A stretch of DNA of 64,000 nucleotides, taken from the NCBI RefSeq assembly GCF_900095265.1, contig NZ_LT607653.1, forward strand, positions 62,001 to 126,000, in the 5' to 3' direction. Under the pieces are notes generated by a model. That model made no database searches and was not told the DNA's origin. It was given only the letters and a program-made list of their open reading frames with translations. The position numbers and the translations under genes were made by a program. Positions 54,709-62,809 of this stretch are shown piece by piece; positions within the stretch are counted from its first letter, which is position 1; each line of letters opens with the position of its first letter. Origin of the DNA: Janthinobacterium sp. UMAB-56 (GTDB taxonomy: Bacteria > Pseudomonadota > Gammaproteobacteria > Burkholderiales > Burkholderiaceae_D).

Positions 54709-55626
54709 TTAAAACCACTGGTCGACCTGCTGCAGATCCTGCCTCAGGGCGGAAAAGCAGTCGTCCACATGGTGGTTGCGGCTGATTTCATTGCGCCGCA
54801 TCAGGGCGATCTTGCGCTTGCAGGTGGGCTGGCGCAGGGGCGCCACGTGCAGGTCTTCGTCGTTGAGGAAAGTCGTGTACAGGCTGGGCATGATGCCCAC
54901 GGCGATGCCGGCGCGCACCACGCCATACAGCGACTCGCTGTGTATCATCTGGTACAGGCTCGACGGGCTCAAGCCATGCTGGCGCAGTGCGCTGGAAGCA
55001 AATTCCCAGATGCTGCCCTTGGTAAACACGACGATTTCCTGCCCCGCCAGCTGCTCCCAGCGCACTTCCTTGAGCGGCGCCAGCGCATGGCGTCCCGCCG
55101 TCACCAGCACCAACTCGTCCTCGAACAGTCCCACGCTTTCCAGCGACACGGAACCGGGCACCTCGATACCCACGCAAAAGTCCAGCTGGCCCGAATGCAG
55201 GGCGTGCAGCAAGCCATCGTTGGGCATGTCCGACAGGACGATTTCCACTTCATCGCCATGCTGCTCGCAGTAGCGCGCCACCACCACGGCCGTCATCGCC
55301 ATGGCCGAGGGGATGGCGCCGATGCGGATGCGGTGCCTGCCGCTGCCGATGGCGCGCTGGATATCGGCAAAGGTATTGCTCGCCGTATTCAATAAATGCG
55401 TGGCGTAATCGAGCGCCAGCTTGCCTTCGCGTGTCAGTTCTAGCTGGTGGGTTGTGCGGTTAAACAACTTTTTTCCCAGCTGATTTTCCAGCAGCTTGAT
55501 CGATGCGCTGAGGGCCGGCTGAGTCACGCACAATTCCTGTGCAGCCTTGCTGAAGCTGTTTACCCGGGCCAGGGTGGCAAACGCTTGTAAATGTCGTAAG
55601 GAAATCTTCTTGCTGAGTTCATGCAT
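54709..55626 (-). CDS. LysR family regulator, divergent from the porin-ABC-nucleoside operon
   Basis: A 305-residue regulator. Residues about 9-68 hold the winged helix-turn-helix (FATLARVNSFSKAAQELCVTQPALSASIKLLE); the rest is the co-inducer domain (FCVGIEVPG, LVLVTAGRHAL, GIAVGIMPSL). It is encoded back to back with the operon at 55.85-62.8 kb, the usual arrangement for a LysR activator and its target. The co-inducer is unknown and may be the transported compound. Confidence 0.92.
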   Translation of the reverse strand: MHELSKKISLRHLQAFATLARVNSFSKAAQELCVTQPALSASIKLLENQLGKKLFNRTTHQLELTREGKLALDYATHLLNTASNTFADIQRAIGSGRHRIRIGAIPSAMAMTAVVVARYCEQHGDEVEIVLSDMPNDGLLHALHSGQLDFCVGIEVPGSVSLESVGLFEDELVLVTAGRHALAPLKEVRWEQLAGQEIVVFTKGSIWEFASSALRQHGLSPSSLYQMIHSESLYGVVRAGIAVGIMPSLYTTFLNDEDLHVAPLRQPTCKRKIALMRRNEISRNHHVDDCFSALRQDLQQVDQWF

Positions 55627-55637
55627 GGGCTTTGCTT

Positions 55638-55652
55638 ATTAGAAAAAGTAAT
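55638..55652. promoter_or_regulatory. Candidate LysR binding dyad
   Basis: ATTA-N7-TAAT is a small inverted repeat of the T-N11-A type, 12 bases before the LysR start and 200 bases before the porin. It could be an autoregulatory site. Confidence 0.3.
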
Positions 55653-55852
55653 GGATTTATAAAAATAAACAAATTTTCTTATCCCGCAATTTACCATATT
55701 CTGGACTGGTCTTTACTTGCATTGAAGGCAACAATCTTCAAGAGAAGAGCCTGGAATGCGGTGCTGCTACTCGCGGCGGCGCGCCAGGCAAGGGACACAT
55801 CAATAAAATAATTCCAAAAAAACTCAGGGTTTACTCTTTTAGGGCGGCGGCG
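55653..55852 (+). promoter_or_regulatory. Divergent promoter region, LysR / porin
   Basis: About 200 bases, AT-rich near the LysR gene, with no credible gene. It should carry the promoters of both directions. The short frame 55691-56128 (minus) runs antisense into the porin gene and is rejected. Confidence 0.5.
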
Positions 55853-56968
55853 ATGAATAAATGGATGACTGGAACGATGATGGTGGGTGGCTTGCTGGCG
55901 GCGCAGGGCGCGGCGCAGGCGCAAAGCAGCGTGCAAGTGTATGGCTTGCTGTCGGCCGGTTTCGGCTATGTGTCGGATGAGGGTAACGGCAGCCGCACGC
56001 ATGCGTTGAGCGGCACGAACCAGAATCCGCGCATCGGTTTTCGCGGCCAGGAAGACCTGGGCAACGGCACCAAGGCGATCTTCGTGCTGGAAAACGGTTT
56101 TAACGTGATGACGGGCACGGCCTCGCAAAGCGGCCGTCTGTTCGGCCGCCAGTCGTATGTGGGTTTATCCAGCAACGACAAGGGCACCCTGACCCTGGGG
56201 CGCCAGTATGAAGCCGTCAAGGACCTGCTGGGCCCGGTGGTCATCGCCAGTAACGGCGTGCACATCGGCGACAACGACAATGGCTATAACAACTTGCGCG
56301 TGCAAAACGCCGTCAAGTATGTCAGCCCGAGCATCAGCAATCTGTCGTTCACGGGCTTGTATGGCTTCAGCGAAAATCCGCAAGACGCCAACCGCAACCG
56401 CGTCTACAGCATGGGTGCAGGCTATAAAGTCGATGCCTTCAGCTGGGCCGTCGCCTATACCAAGATGGACCACCCGAATAGCCCCGATGCGCCGAATGGC
56501 GCCATCGGCAACGACTATGGCAGCTCCCTGTTGCTCTTCAACAAGAGCGCCGTCAGCGGCGCCGGCGTGAACAGCCAGGCCATCGCCGGCACGGGAGGCT
56601 TTTATAATGTGGGCAAGACCAAGTTTGGCGCGCTGTACACCAACGTGCGCTACCACTACTTGGATCAAAGCAGTCTGACCTTGCAAAACGTGGATCTGAA
56701 CGTGAACCACAAGCTGACGGAAGCGTTGAACCTGGGCGCCTCGTATTTCTTTACCACCGGCAAATATGACGTGATCAACAAGACGCCGAAATGGCATCAG
56801 GTCAACTTCCAGGCCGATTACTTCCTGTCCAAGCGCACCGACGTCGCCATCACCTGGAGCTACCAGAAAGCGGCCGGTGATGCGACGTTCGCCCGCGTGT
56901 TCGGTTTTGGTGCCTCGGGCGGCAAGACGCAAAGCGTCCTGATCGTCGGCATGCGACATTATTTCTGA
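55853..56968 (+). CDS. Gram-negative general porin (Burkholderiales type)
   Basis: A 371-residue outer-membrane beta-barrel. Signal peptide about residues 1-23 (ending AQA), then SSVQVYGLLSAGFGYVSDE, the typical first strand, PRIGFRGQEDLGNG, the conserved LFGRQSYVGLSSNDKGTLTLGRQ, and a C-terminal Phe in GMRHYF. Such trimeric porins let small hydrophilic solutes through. It is the first gene on the operon side, about 60 bases before the binding-protein gene, and may serve as outer-membrane entry for the same solute. Confidence 0.93.
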   Translation: MNKWMTGTMMVGGLLAAQGAAQAQSSVQVYGLLSAGFGYVSDEGNGSRTHALSGTNQNPRIGFRGQEDLGNGTKAIFVLENGFNVMTGTASQSGRLFGRQSYVGLSSNDKGTLTLGRQYEAVKDLLGPVVIASNGVHIGDNDNGYNNLRVQNAVKYVSPSISNLSFTGLYGFSENPQDANRNRVYSMGAGYKVDAFSWAVAYTKMDHPNSPDAPNGAIGNDYGSSLLLFNKSAVSGAGVNSQAIAGTGGFYNVGKTKFGALYTNVRYHYLDQSSLTLQNVDLNVNHKLTEALNLGASYFFTTGKYDVINKTPKWHQVNFQADYFLSKRTDVAITWSYQKAAGDATFARVFGFGASGGKTQSVLIVGMRHYF

Positions 56969-57025
56969 GTCTGATTCATCTTTACAGGCGCTGTTTTGCA
57001 GCGCCGTTCCCTGAAAGGAAGCATC

Positions 57026-58048
57026 TTGAAAAAGCACCTCATGTTGGCGTTGAGCCTAGGCTTGCTGGCTAACGCCGCCCACGCGGAAAAACGCGAGCTG
57101 GTCATTTCGGCCTATCCGATTGCCCAGCCCTTGTTCATGAAGTATGTGTATGAGCCGTTCAAGGCCAAATGCGGATGCGATATCAAGGTGGAAACGGGGA
57201 ATAACGCGGACCGCATCGCCAAGCTGGTGGTGCACAGCAAGAACCCGGTGATCGACCTGGTGCTGCTGTCCGATTCCGGCATGCTGGAAGCGGCGCAAAA
57301 GGGCGTCATCCAGCCCATGGATTACTCCAAGCTGAGCAATTACAAAGCCCTGTATGACGTGGCGAAAAACCCCATCGGCGGCAACTACGCCGTCGGCTAC
57401 ACCCTGTACTCGGTGGGCCTGGTATACCGCAGCGACAAGATCGCCCCGCTGACGTCGTGGAAAGACCTGTGGCGCCCTGAACTGAAGGGCCGCGTCGCCT
57501 TCCCCGACGTGAGCACCACGCAGGGCCCCTTGATGCTGCGCATGGCCGATGCGGCCTGGGGCGGCAAGACGGATGACTACGCCGCCGGCTTTGCCAAGAT
57601 CGTCGGCATGAAGGGCAACGTCGTCACGTTCTCGAAGAACAGCGCGCAGCTGGCAGCCCTGTTCGCGCAAGATGAAATCTGGGCCGCGCCCGTGGCGCGT
57701 TTCACCTGGTCGCAAATGCTCAAGACGGGTCTGCCCCTGAAATGGAGCATCCCGGCCGAAGGCCAGGCGGCCGGCATGAACGTGATGGGCATCGTTGCAG
57801 GTTCGAAGAATGCTGACCTGGCGTATCAGTTGATGGATTTCTGGCTGTCCAAGGAAGTGCAGACGCAGCTGGCGACCAATCTGGTCGACTCGCCCGTCAA
57901 CAAGGACGTGCGCCTGTCGGTCGCCGCCGCGCAATTCAATACCTATGGTGCCGACCAGATCAGCTCGCTGAAATTCGTCAAGCCGGAAACCATCATCAAG
58001 CAGCGCAGCAACTGGATGACGCAGTGGAACAAGGCCATGAGCAAATAG
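57026..58048 (+). CDS. ABC transporter substrate-binding protein (PotD/AfuA-like)
   Basis: A 340-residue periplasmic solute-binding protein with a signal peptide (1-20, ending AHA). The fold is that of the PotD/Fe3+/thiamine group (cluster D). AAAGGAA precedes a TTG at 57026; starting there gives MKKHLMLALSLGLL, a normal signal peptide, whereas the ATG at 57041 would shorten it. The motif SWKDLWRPELKGRVAFPDV is typical. Two Cys (KCGCD) occur near residue 50. The ligand is unknown; the enzymes downstream suggest a nucleoside-like compound. Confidence 0.9.
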   Translation: MKKHLMLALSLGLLANAAHAEKRELVISAYPIAQPLFMKYVYEPFKAKCGCDIKVETGNNADRIAKLVVHSKNPVIDLVLLSDSGMLEAAQKGVIQPMDYSKLSNYKALYDVAKNPIGGNYAVGYTLYSVGLVYRSDKIAPLTSWKDLWRPELKGRVAFPDVSTTQGPLMLRMADAAWGGKTDDYAAGFAKIVGMKGNVVTFSKNSAQLAALFAQDEIWAAPVARFTWSQMLKTGLPLKWSIPAEGQAAGMNVMGIVAGSKNADLAYQLMDFWLSKEVQTQLATNLVDSPVNKDVRLSVAAAQFNTYGADQISSLKFVKPETIIKQRSNWMTQWNKAMSK

Positions 58049-58069
58049 CGGTGACGAGGAGAGAACACC

Positions 58070-58909
58070 ATGTTTGCTGATCCAAAAAAGCGCCTGGGAC
58101 TGCTGCTGGTCCTGCCGGCGCTGATCTTTATCGTCGTCTGCTTCCTGCTGCCCGTGCTGGCCTTGCTGGTCGACGCCTTCCGCGTCGGCGACGGCATGCA
58201 GTGGGGCTTTGACCGCTTCATTGAATTCTTCTCGCAGGAATTCAACCGCACCATCTTCTGGCGCACCCTGCGTATCGCCGCGCTGGTGACGCTGGCGTCG
58301 ATCATCCTCGGCTACCCGGCCGCGCAAGCCGTGGCGCGCGTGTCGCCGAAGTGGCGCGGCCTGGTGGTGGGCATGATGATCTTGCCGCTGATGGTCTCGC
58401 CGATTGCGCGCACCTATGCCTGGATCGTGCTGCTGGGTCGCAATGGCGCCGTCAACGCGGCGCTGGTCAACATGGGCTTGACGGAAGAGCCGCTGCGTTT
58501 GCTGTTCAGCGAGTTCGCCGTGTTTGTGGGCCTGCTGCAATTGCTGCTGCCGCTGATGCTGATGTCGCTGGCGGGGGCGCTGGAAAACCTGCCGCGCGAC
58601 GTGGAACCGGCTGCCGCCACCCTGGGCGCCAACCCCTGGCAAGTGTTTTGCAAGGTCACCCTGCCGCTGACGCAGGAAGGCCTGGTGGTCGGCGGCACGC
58701 TCGTATTTACGGGCTGCGTGACGGCCTATGTCACGCCGGCCCTGTTGGGCGGCACCAAGGTGCTGATGCTGGAAACCCTGCTGTACCAGAAGGTCAGCGT
58801 GGAGAGCGATTTCGGCGCAGCGAATGTGATCGCCGTCATCCTCGTCTGCATGACTCTGCTGGTCAATGCCGGCCTTAAACGTATTTCCTCGAGCCGGAGT
58901 TCCGTATGA
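58070..58909 (+). CDS. ABC transporter permease (PotB-like)
   Basis: A 279-residue inner-membrane permease with six hydrophobic segments. The EAA loop reads EPAAATLGANPWQVFCKVTLPL, which docks the ATPase. It starts 21 bases after the binding-protein gene and ends in an ATGA overlap with the second permease. Confidence 0.93.
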   Translation: MFADPKKRLGLLLVLPALIFIVVCFLLPVLALLVDAFRVGDGMQWGFDRFIEFFSQEFNRTIFWRTLRIAALVTLASIILGYPAAQAVARVSPKWRGLVVGMMILPLMVSPIARTYAWIVLLGRNGAVNAALVNMGLTEEPLRLLFSEFAVFVGLLQLLLPLMLMSLAGALENLPRDVEPAAATLGANPWQVFCKVTLPLTQEGLVVGGTLVFTGCVTAYVTPALLGGTKVLMLETLLYQKVSVESDFGAANVIAVILVCMTLLVNAGLKRISSSRSSV

Positions 58910-59685
58910 AAGAAAGCTTGTTCTCGCGCGCCGTCCTGTGGCTGGTGTTTTTGTTCCTGCTTGGGCCTTTTGCCATCGTCGTGCTGGCCGGCTTTAGCGG
59001 CGGTGAAACGCTGGCCTTCCCGCCCGAATCGTACTCGCTGCGCTGGATACTCGAAGTGTGGTCTGCGCCCGAGTTCCGCCGCGCCTTCCAGACCAGCCTG
59101 GAGATCGGCCTGATCGCCACCGTCATCGCGCTGTTGCTGGGCATTCCCGTCGCCTATGCATTTTCGCGCATGCCGCCGCCTGGCATCGGCGCCATCCGCC
59201 AGATCCTGACGTCGCCGCTGATCATCCCCGCCATCCTGGTGGGTTTGGGCTTGCTGCATCACCTGGTCCTGACCATCAACGCGCCCGTCTACGTGGGCCT
59301 GTTGATCGGCCATATCGCGCTCTTGATCCCGTATTCGGTGCGCGTGGTGTACGCCAGCCTGGTGAACCTGCGCGTGGATATCGAGGATGCCGCCATCACC
59401 CTGGGCGCGTCGCGCCTGCGCGCGTTCTTCATGATCGTGCTGCCGAATATCCGCAACGCCGTGATCGCCGCTTTCTTCCTGGCCTTCGTCACCTCGTTCA
59501 ACCAGGTGCCCGTCTCGCTGTTCCTGACGGGCCCTGGCATCAGCACCTTGCCGATCGAGATGCTGGGACATATGGAAAACAGTTTCGATCCATCGATCGC
59601 TGCCCTGTCGACCTTGCTGGTCTTGTTCACCATGGCCTTCGTGATGGTGACCGAGAAGGTGCTGGGCATTTCTAAATACATGTAA
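58906..59685 (+). CDS. ABC transporter permease (PotC-like)
   Basis: A 259-residue permease with six hydrophobic segments and the EAA loop EDAAITLGASRLRAFFMIVLP. It forms the heterodimeric channel with the preceding permease. Start overlaps the previous stop by four bases. Confidence 0.93.
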   Translation: MKESLFSRAVLWLVFLFLLGPFAIVVLAGFSGGETLAFPPESYSLRWILEVWSAPEFRRAFQTSLEIGLIATVIALLLGIPVAYAFSRMPPPGIGAIRQILTSPLIIPAILVGLGLLHHLVLTINAPVYVGLLIGHIALLIPYSVRVVYASLVNLRVDIEDAAITLGASRLRAFFMIVLPNIRNAVIAAFFLAFVTSFNQVPVSLFLTGPGISTLPIEMLGHMENSFDPSIAALSTLLVLFTMAFVMVTEKVLGISKYM

Positions 59686-59698
59686 GAGGCAACACACC

Positions 59699-60730
59699 AT
59701 GAGTTATCTGGAACTGCACAAGCTGAATCTCGGCTACGCCAAGAATACGACGTCCGTGAAAGACCTGGACTTGCACGTCGAGCAGGGTGAACTGATTTCC
59801 CTGCTTGGCCCCAGCGGCTGCGGCAAGACCACCACCATGCGCGCCATCGCCGGCCTGATGCCGCTGCAGTCGGGCCGCATCGTTTTGGATGGCCGCGAAA
59901 TCGGCAAGCTGGCGCCGAACAAGCGCAATATCGGCATGGTGTTCCAGTCGTACGCGCTGTTCCCGCACTTGAATGTGTACGACAACATCGCCTTCGGCCT
60001 GCGCCTGCGCAAGGTCGCGCCGGCCCTGCTGAAAACGAAGGTGGAAGCCGTGATCGCCGCCGTCGGGCTGACGGGTTTCGAGACGCGTTTGCCGGCACAG
60101 ATGTCGGGTGGCCAGCAACAGCGCGTGGCGCTGGCGCGCGCCATCGTCGTCGAGCCGGCCCTGCTGCTGCTCGATGAACCGCTGTCGAACCTGGACGCCA
60201 AGCTGCGCGTGCAGATGCGCGCCGAGCTGCGCCGCATCCAGCGCGAACTGGGCATCACCATGCTGTACGTGACGCATGACCAGGAGGAGGCGCTGGCTTT
60301 GTCCGACCGCATCGTCGTCATGAACAGCGGCCGCATCGAGCAACTGGCCGCGCCGGAAGCCGTCTTCAATACGCCGTCAACGCGTTTTGTGGCCAACTTC
60401 ATGGGCTTTGAAAATCTGTTCGACTACCGCGACGGCGCCTTGCACCACGCGGGCGCCAGCTTGCCGTACACGGCGCCGGTGGCTTCCGGCACGACGGTGC
60501 TGGGCTGGCGTCCGGACAAGGTGCGTGTCTGCGCGCAGGATGACGCAGCAGGCCAATACCCGGGCAGCGTGCTGGCACGGGGCTTCCTGGGTGACACCGT
60601 CGAGTACCTGCTGCAAACGCCGCTGGGCCAGGTCAAGGGCATCTGCGCGGCCGGTGGCGCCGCCTGGCGCGAAGGCACGGCCGTGTCCTTCGTGCTGCCA
60701 TCCGACAGCGCCCTGTGTTTGGCTGCTTAG
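59699..60730 (+). CDS. ABC transporter ATPase (PotA-like)
   Basis: A 343-residue ATPase: Walker A GPSGCGKTTT, Q-loop VFQSYALFPH, signature MSGGQQQRVALARA, Walker B LLLLDEPLSNLD and switch His in YVTHDQEEA. After residue 235 a TOBE-type regulatory domain follows, as in PotA and other MOI-type importers. The last codons and stop lie in an 11-bp tandem repeat. Confidence 0.95.
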   Translation: MSYLELHKLNLGYAKNTTSVKDLDLHVEQGELISLLGPSGCGKTTTMRAIAGLMPLQSGRIVLDGREIGKLAPNKRNIGMVFQSYALFPHLNVYDNIAFGLRLRKVAPALLKTKVEAVIAAVGLTGFETRLPAQMSGGQQQRVALARAIVVEPALLLLDEPLSNLDAKLRVQMRAELRRIQRELGITMLYVTHDQEEALALSDRIVVMNSGRIEQLAAPEAVFNTPSTRFVANFMGFENLFDYRDGALHHAGASLPYTAPVASGTTVLGWRPDKVRVCAQDDAAGQYPGSVLARGFLGDTVEYLLQTPLGQVKGICAAGGAAWREGTAVSFVLPSDSALCLAA

Positions 60731-60760
60731 TGGCTGCTTAATGGCTGCTTAGTGGCTGCC
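60720..60760. repeat. 11-bp tandem repeat across the ABC ATPase stop codon
   Basis: TGGCTGCTTAG/A occurs three times in a row (60720, 60731, 60742) and once partly (60753-60760). The first copy contains the end of the ATPase gene with its TAG stop. It looks like replication slippage. Confidence 0.85.
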
Positions 60761-60782
60761 TGACTTTCTATTGGAGAGCATC

Positions 60783-61727
60783 ATGACCCTGGCCTTGAAA
60801 AAAATCTGGCTCGATACCGATCCCGGCTTCGACGACTGGCTGACGATGCTGCTCTTGGGCAGCAATCCCGATATCGAGTGGCTGGGCGTGAGCGTGGTGG
60901 CGGGCAACGCGCCCGTCGATATCACCTACGACAATGCCTTGCGCATCAAGGCGCATGATGGCTTGAAGGTGCCGATCTACCGCGGCTGCGACGCGCCGCT
61001 GGCGGGCGTCATCGAGACGGCGCAGCGCATCCTCGGCGACAGTGGCATGCCGACCACGGGCGAGGTACTGCCGCCAGGCGCCGCCGTTGACGCGGCCGGC
61101 CACGCCGTCGATGCACTGATCGCCGCCGTGCGCGCCCATCCCGGCCAGATCACCATCATGGCGATTGCGCCGATGACGAATCTGGCCACGGCCTTGGCTC
61201 GTGCGCCCGATATCGCCGAAAAAATCGTCGAGATCATCCTGATGGGCGGCTCGACCGACCAGGGCAACCACACGGCGGCGGCCGAATTCAATATCTACGC
61301 CGACCCGGAAGCGGCCGCCCAGGTCTTCAAGTCCGGCATCCCGCTGCGCATGTTCGGCTTGAACCTGTGCCGCCAGCTGCTTGTGACGAACGTCGAAGTG
61401 CAGCAGTTGCGCGCCATCGGCACGCCGCGCGCGCAGCGGCTGGCCGGCTACCTGGAAGCGTACGTGCGCATCCGCAGTGCCGACGGTTCCGTGCCCATGC
61501 CCATGTATGACCCGGTGGTGGCGCTGTACCTGGAAGCGCCGCAGCTGTTCCAGTTTCAGCCGGCCCACGTGGCCATCGAATTGACGGGCGAACTGACGCG
61601 CGGCATGACGGTGTGCGAGTTCCGCGTGCCGCGTCGCGCGCCGATCAACACTCAGGTGGCGATGCTGGCCGATGGCCCGGCCGCCATCGAGCGCCTGATG
61701 CGCCGCCTGGCCGGCATTCTCGTCTGA
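60783..61727 (+). CDS. Nucleoside hydrolase (IUNH family), atypical active site
   Basis: A 314-residue N-glycosidase that would split a nucleoside into base and sugar. The calcium-binding DTDPGFDDW motif is at residues 11-19, and AEFNIYADPEAA holds the substrate-binding Glu168/Asn170. The C-terminal motif, HDP in the Crithidia enzyme, reads MYDPV: Tyr242 stands where the active-site His is expected, with the calcium Asp243 kept. GGAGAG precedes the ATG. The position directly after the ABC transporter genes suggests it acts on the imported compound. The altered His suggests specificity other than that of common inosine-uridine hydrolases. Confidence 0.9.
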   Translation: MTLALKKIWLDTDPGFDDWLTMLLLGSNPDIEWLGVSVVAGNAPVDITYDNALRIKAHDGLKVPIYRGCDAPLAGVIETAQRILGDSGMPTTGEVLPPGAAVDAAGHAVDALIAAVRAHPGQITIMAIAPMTNLATALARAPDIAEKIVEIILMGGSTDQGNHTAAAEFNIYADPEAAAQVFKSGIPLRMFGLNLCRQLLVTNVEVQQLRAIGTPRAQRLAGYLEAYVRIRSADGSVPMPMYDPVVALYLEAPQLFQFQPAHVAIELTGELTRGMTVCEFRVPRRAPINTQVAMLADGPAAIERLMRRLAGILV

Positions 61728-61752
61728 CCCACTACACTACGAAACGAGTTTC

Positions 61753-62808
61753 ATGTCAAATTCACCGCTGAGCATCGAACAGTTTTTACGCGCCATGCCG
61801 AAAGTGGAGCTGCATTGCCACTTGTTTGGCACGGTGCGCCAGGCTACTTTCCGGGCGCTGGCCGCCAAGACGGGCAATGTCGTCACTGCCGAAGAAATCG
61901 ACGCGTTCTATACGCGCGGCGACAAGCCTGTCGGCGTGCTGCGCGTGCTGCGCGCGCTCGACGCGCACCTGATCGTCACGCCCACGGACCTGTATTGCCT
62001 GACGTATGAATACCTGGAAGACGTGCATGGCCATGGCGTGCGCTATGCGGAGTTCTTCTGGAACCCGACTGGCACGGTGCGCGTGTCTGGCATCCGCTAT
62101 GACTCCGCGCAGGACGCCATCGTGGCCGCCATCCGCGACGCGCAGCGCGATTTCGGCGTGATCGGCCGCTTGATCCCCAGCATCGACCGCGAAGCGAGTC
62201 CCGCCGAAGCCGTGCAGATGGTGGAATGGATGAAGGCCTACCGCGCGCCGGAAGTCATCGGCATCGGCATCGACTACCGCGAAAACGACCGTCCGCCGGA
62301 ACTGTTCATCGAAGCCTACCGCGCCGCGCGCGAGGCAGGCTTCAAATGCACGGCGCATGCGGGAGAATTCGGCATGCCGTGGATGAATGTGGCGACGGCG
62401 ATAGACGTCTTGCAGGTCGACCGCGTCGATCATGGCTACACCATCGTCGACAATCCGGAACTGGCGCAGCGCTGCGTGGAGCGGGGCCTGGTGTTTACCG
62501 TGGTGCCGACCAATTCCTACTATCTGCGCACCCTGGCGCCCGAACGCTGGGCGCTCGACCACCCGATCCGCGCCATGGCCAAGCTGGGATTGAAACTGCA
62601 TCCGAACACGGACGACCCGACCCTGCACCACGTGACGCCGACGGGCGCCTGGATGATGATGCGCGAATTCGGTTTCGGCTTCGATGACATGCGCGGCTTC
62701 ATGTTGAATGGTCTCGATGCGGCCTGGATAGCCGAGTCCACGCGGCGCGACTGGCGCGCGCAATTTACGCGCACATTCGACGCGCTGCGCGCAAGAGTCG
62801 TCGAGTAA
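61753..62808 (+). CDS. Adenosine-deaminase-like amidohydrolase, atypical substrate site
   Basis: A 351-residue TIM-barrel hydrolase of the ADA family. Metal and catalytic residues are complete: His21 and His23, His202 and Glu205 in HAGE, His227 in DHGY, and Asp287-Asp288 in NTDDP. But the motif HxHLDG of adenosine deaminases, whose Asp contacts the ribose, reads HCHLFG with Phe25, and the DLAGDE loop is replaced by IDYRENDRPP. It should still deaminate something, though probably not adenosine itself. It is the last gene of the operon, 25 bases after the nucleoside hydrolase. Confidence 0.88.
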   Translation: MSNSPLSIEQFLRAMPKVELHCHLFGTVRQATFRALAAKTGNVVTAEEIDAFYTRGDKPVGVLRVLRALDAHLIVTPTDLYCLTYEYLEDVHGHGVRYAEFFWNPTGTVRVSGIRYDSAQDAIVAAIRDAQRDFGVIGRLIPSIDREASPAEAVQMVEWMKAYRAPEVIGIGIDYRENDRPPELFIEAYRAAREAGFKCTAHAGEFGMPWMNVATAIDVLQVDRVDHGYTIVDNPELAQRCVERGLVFTVVPTNSYYLRTLAPERWALDHPIRAMAKLGLKLHPNTDDPTLHHVTPTGAWMMMREFGFGFDDMRGFMLNGLDAAWIAESTRRDWRAQFTRTFDALRARVVE

Positions 62809-62809
62809 A

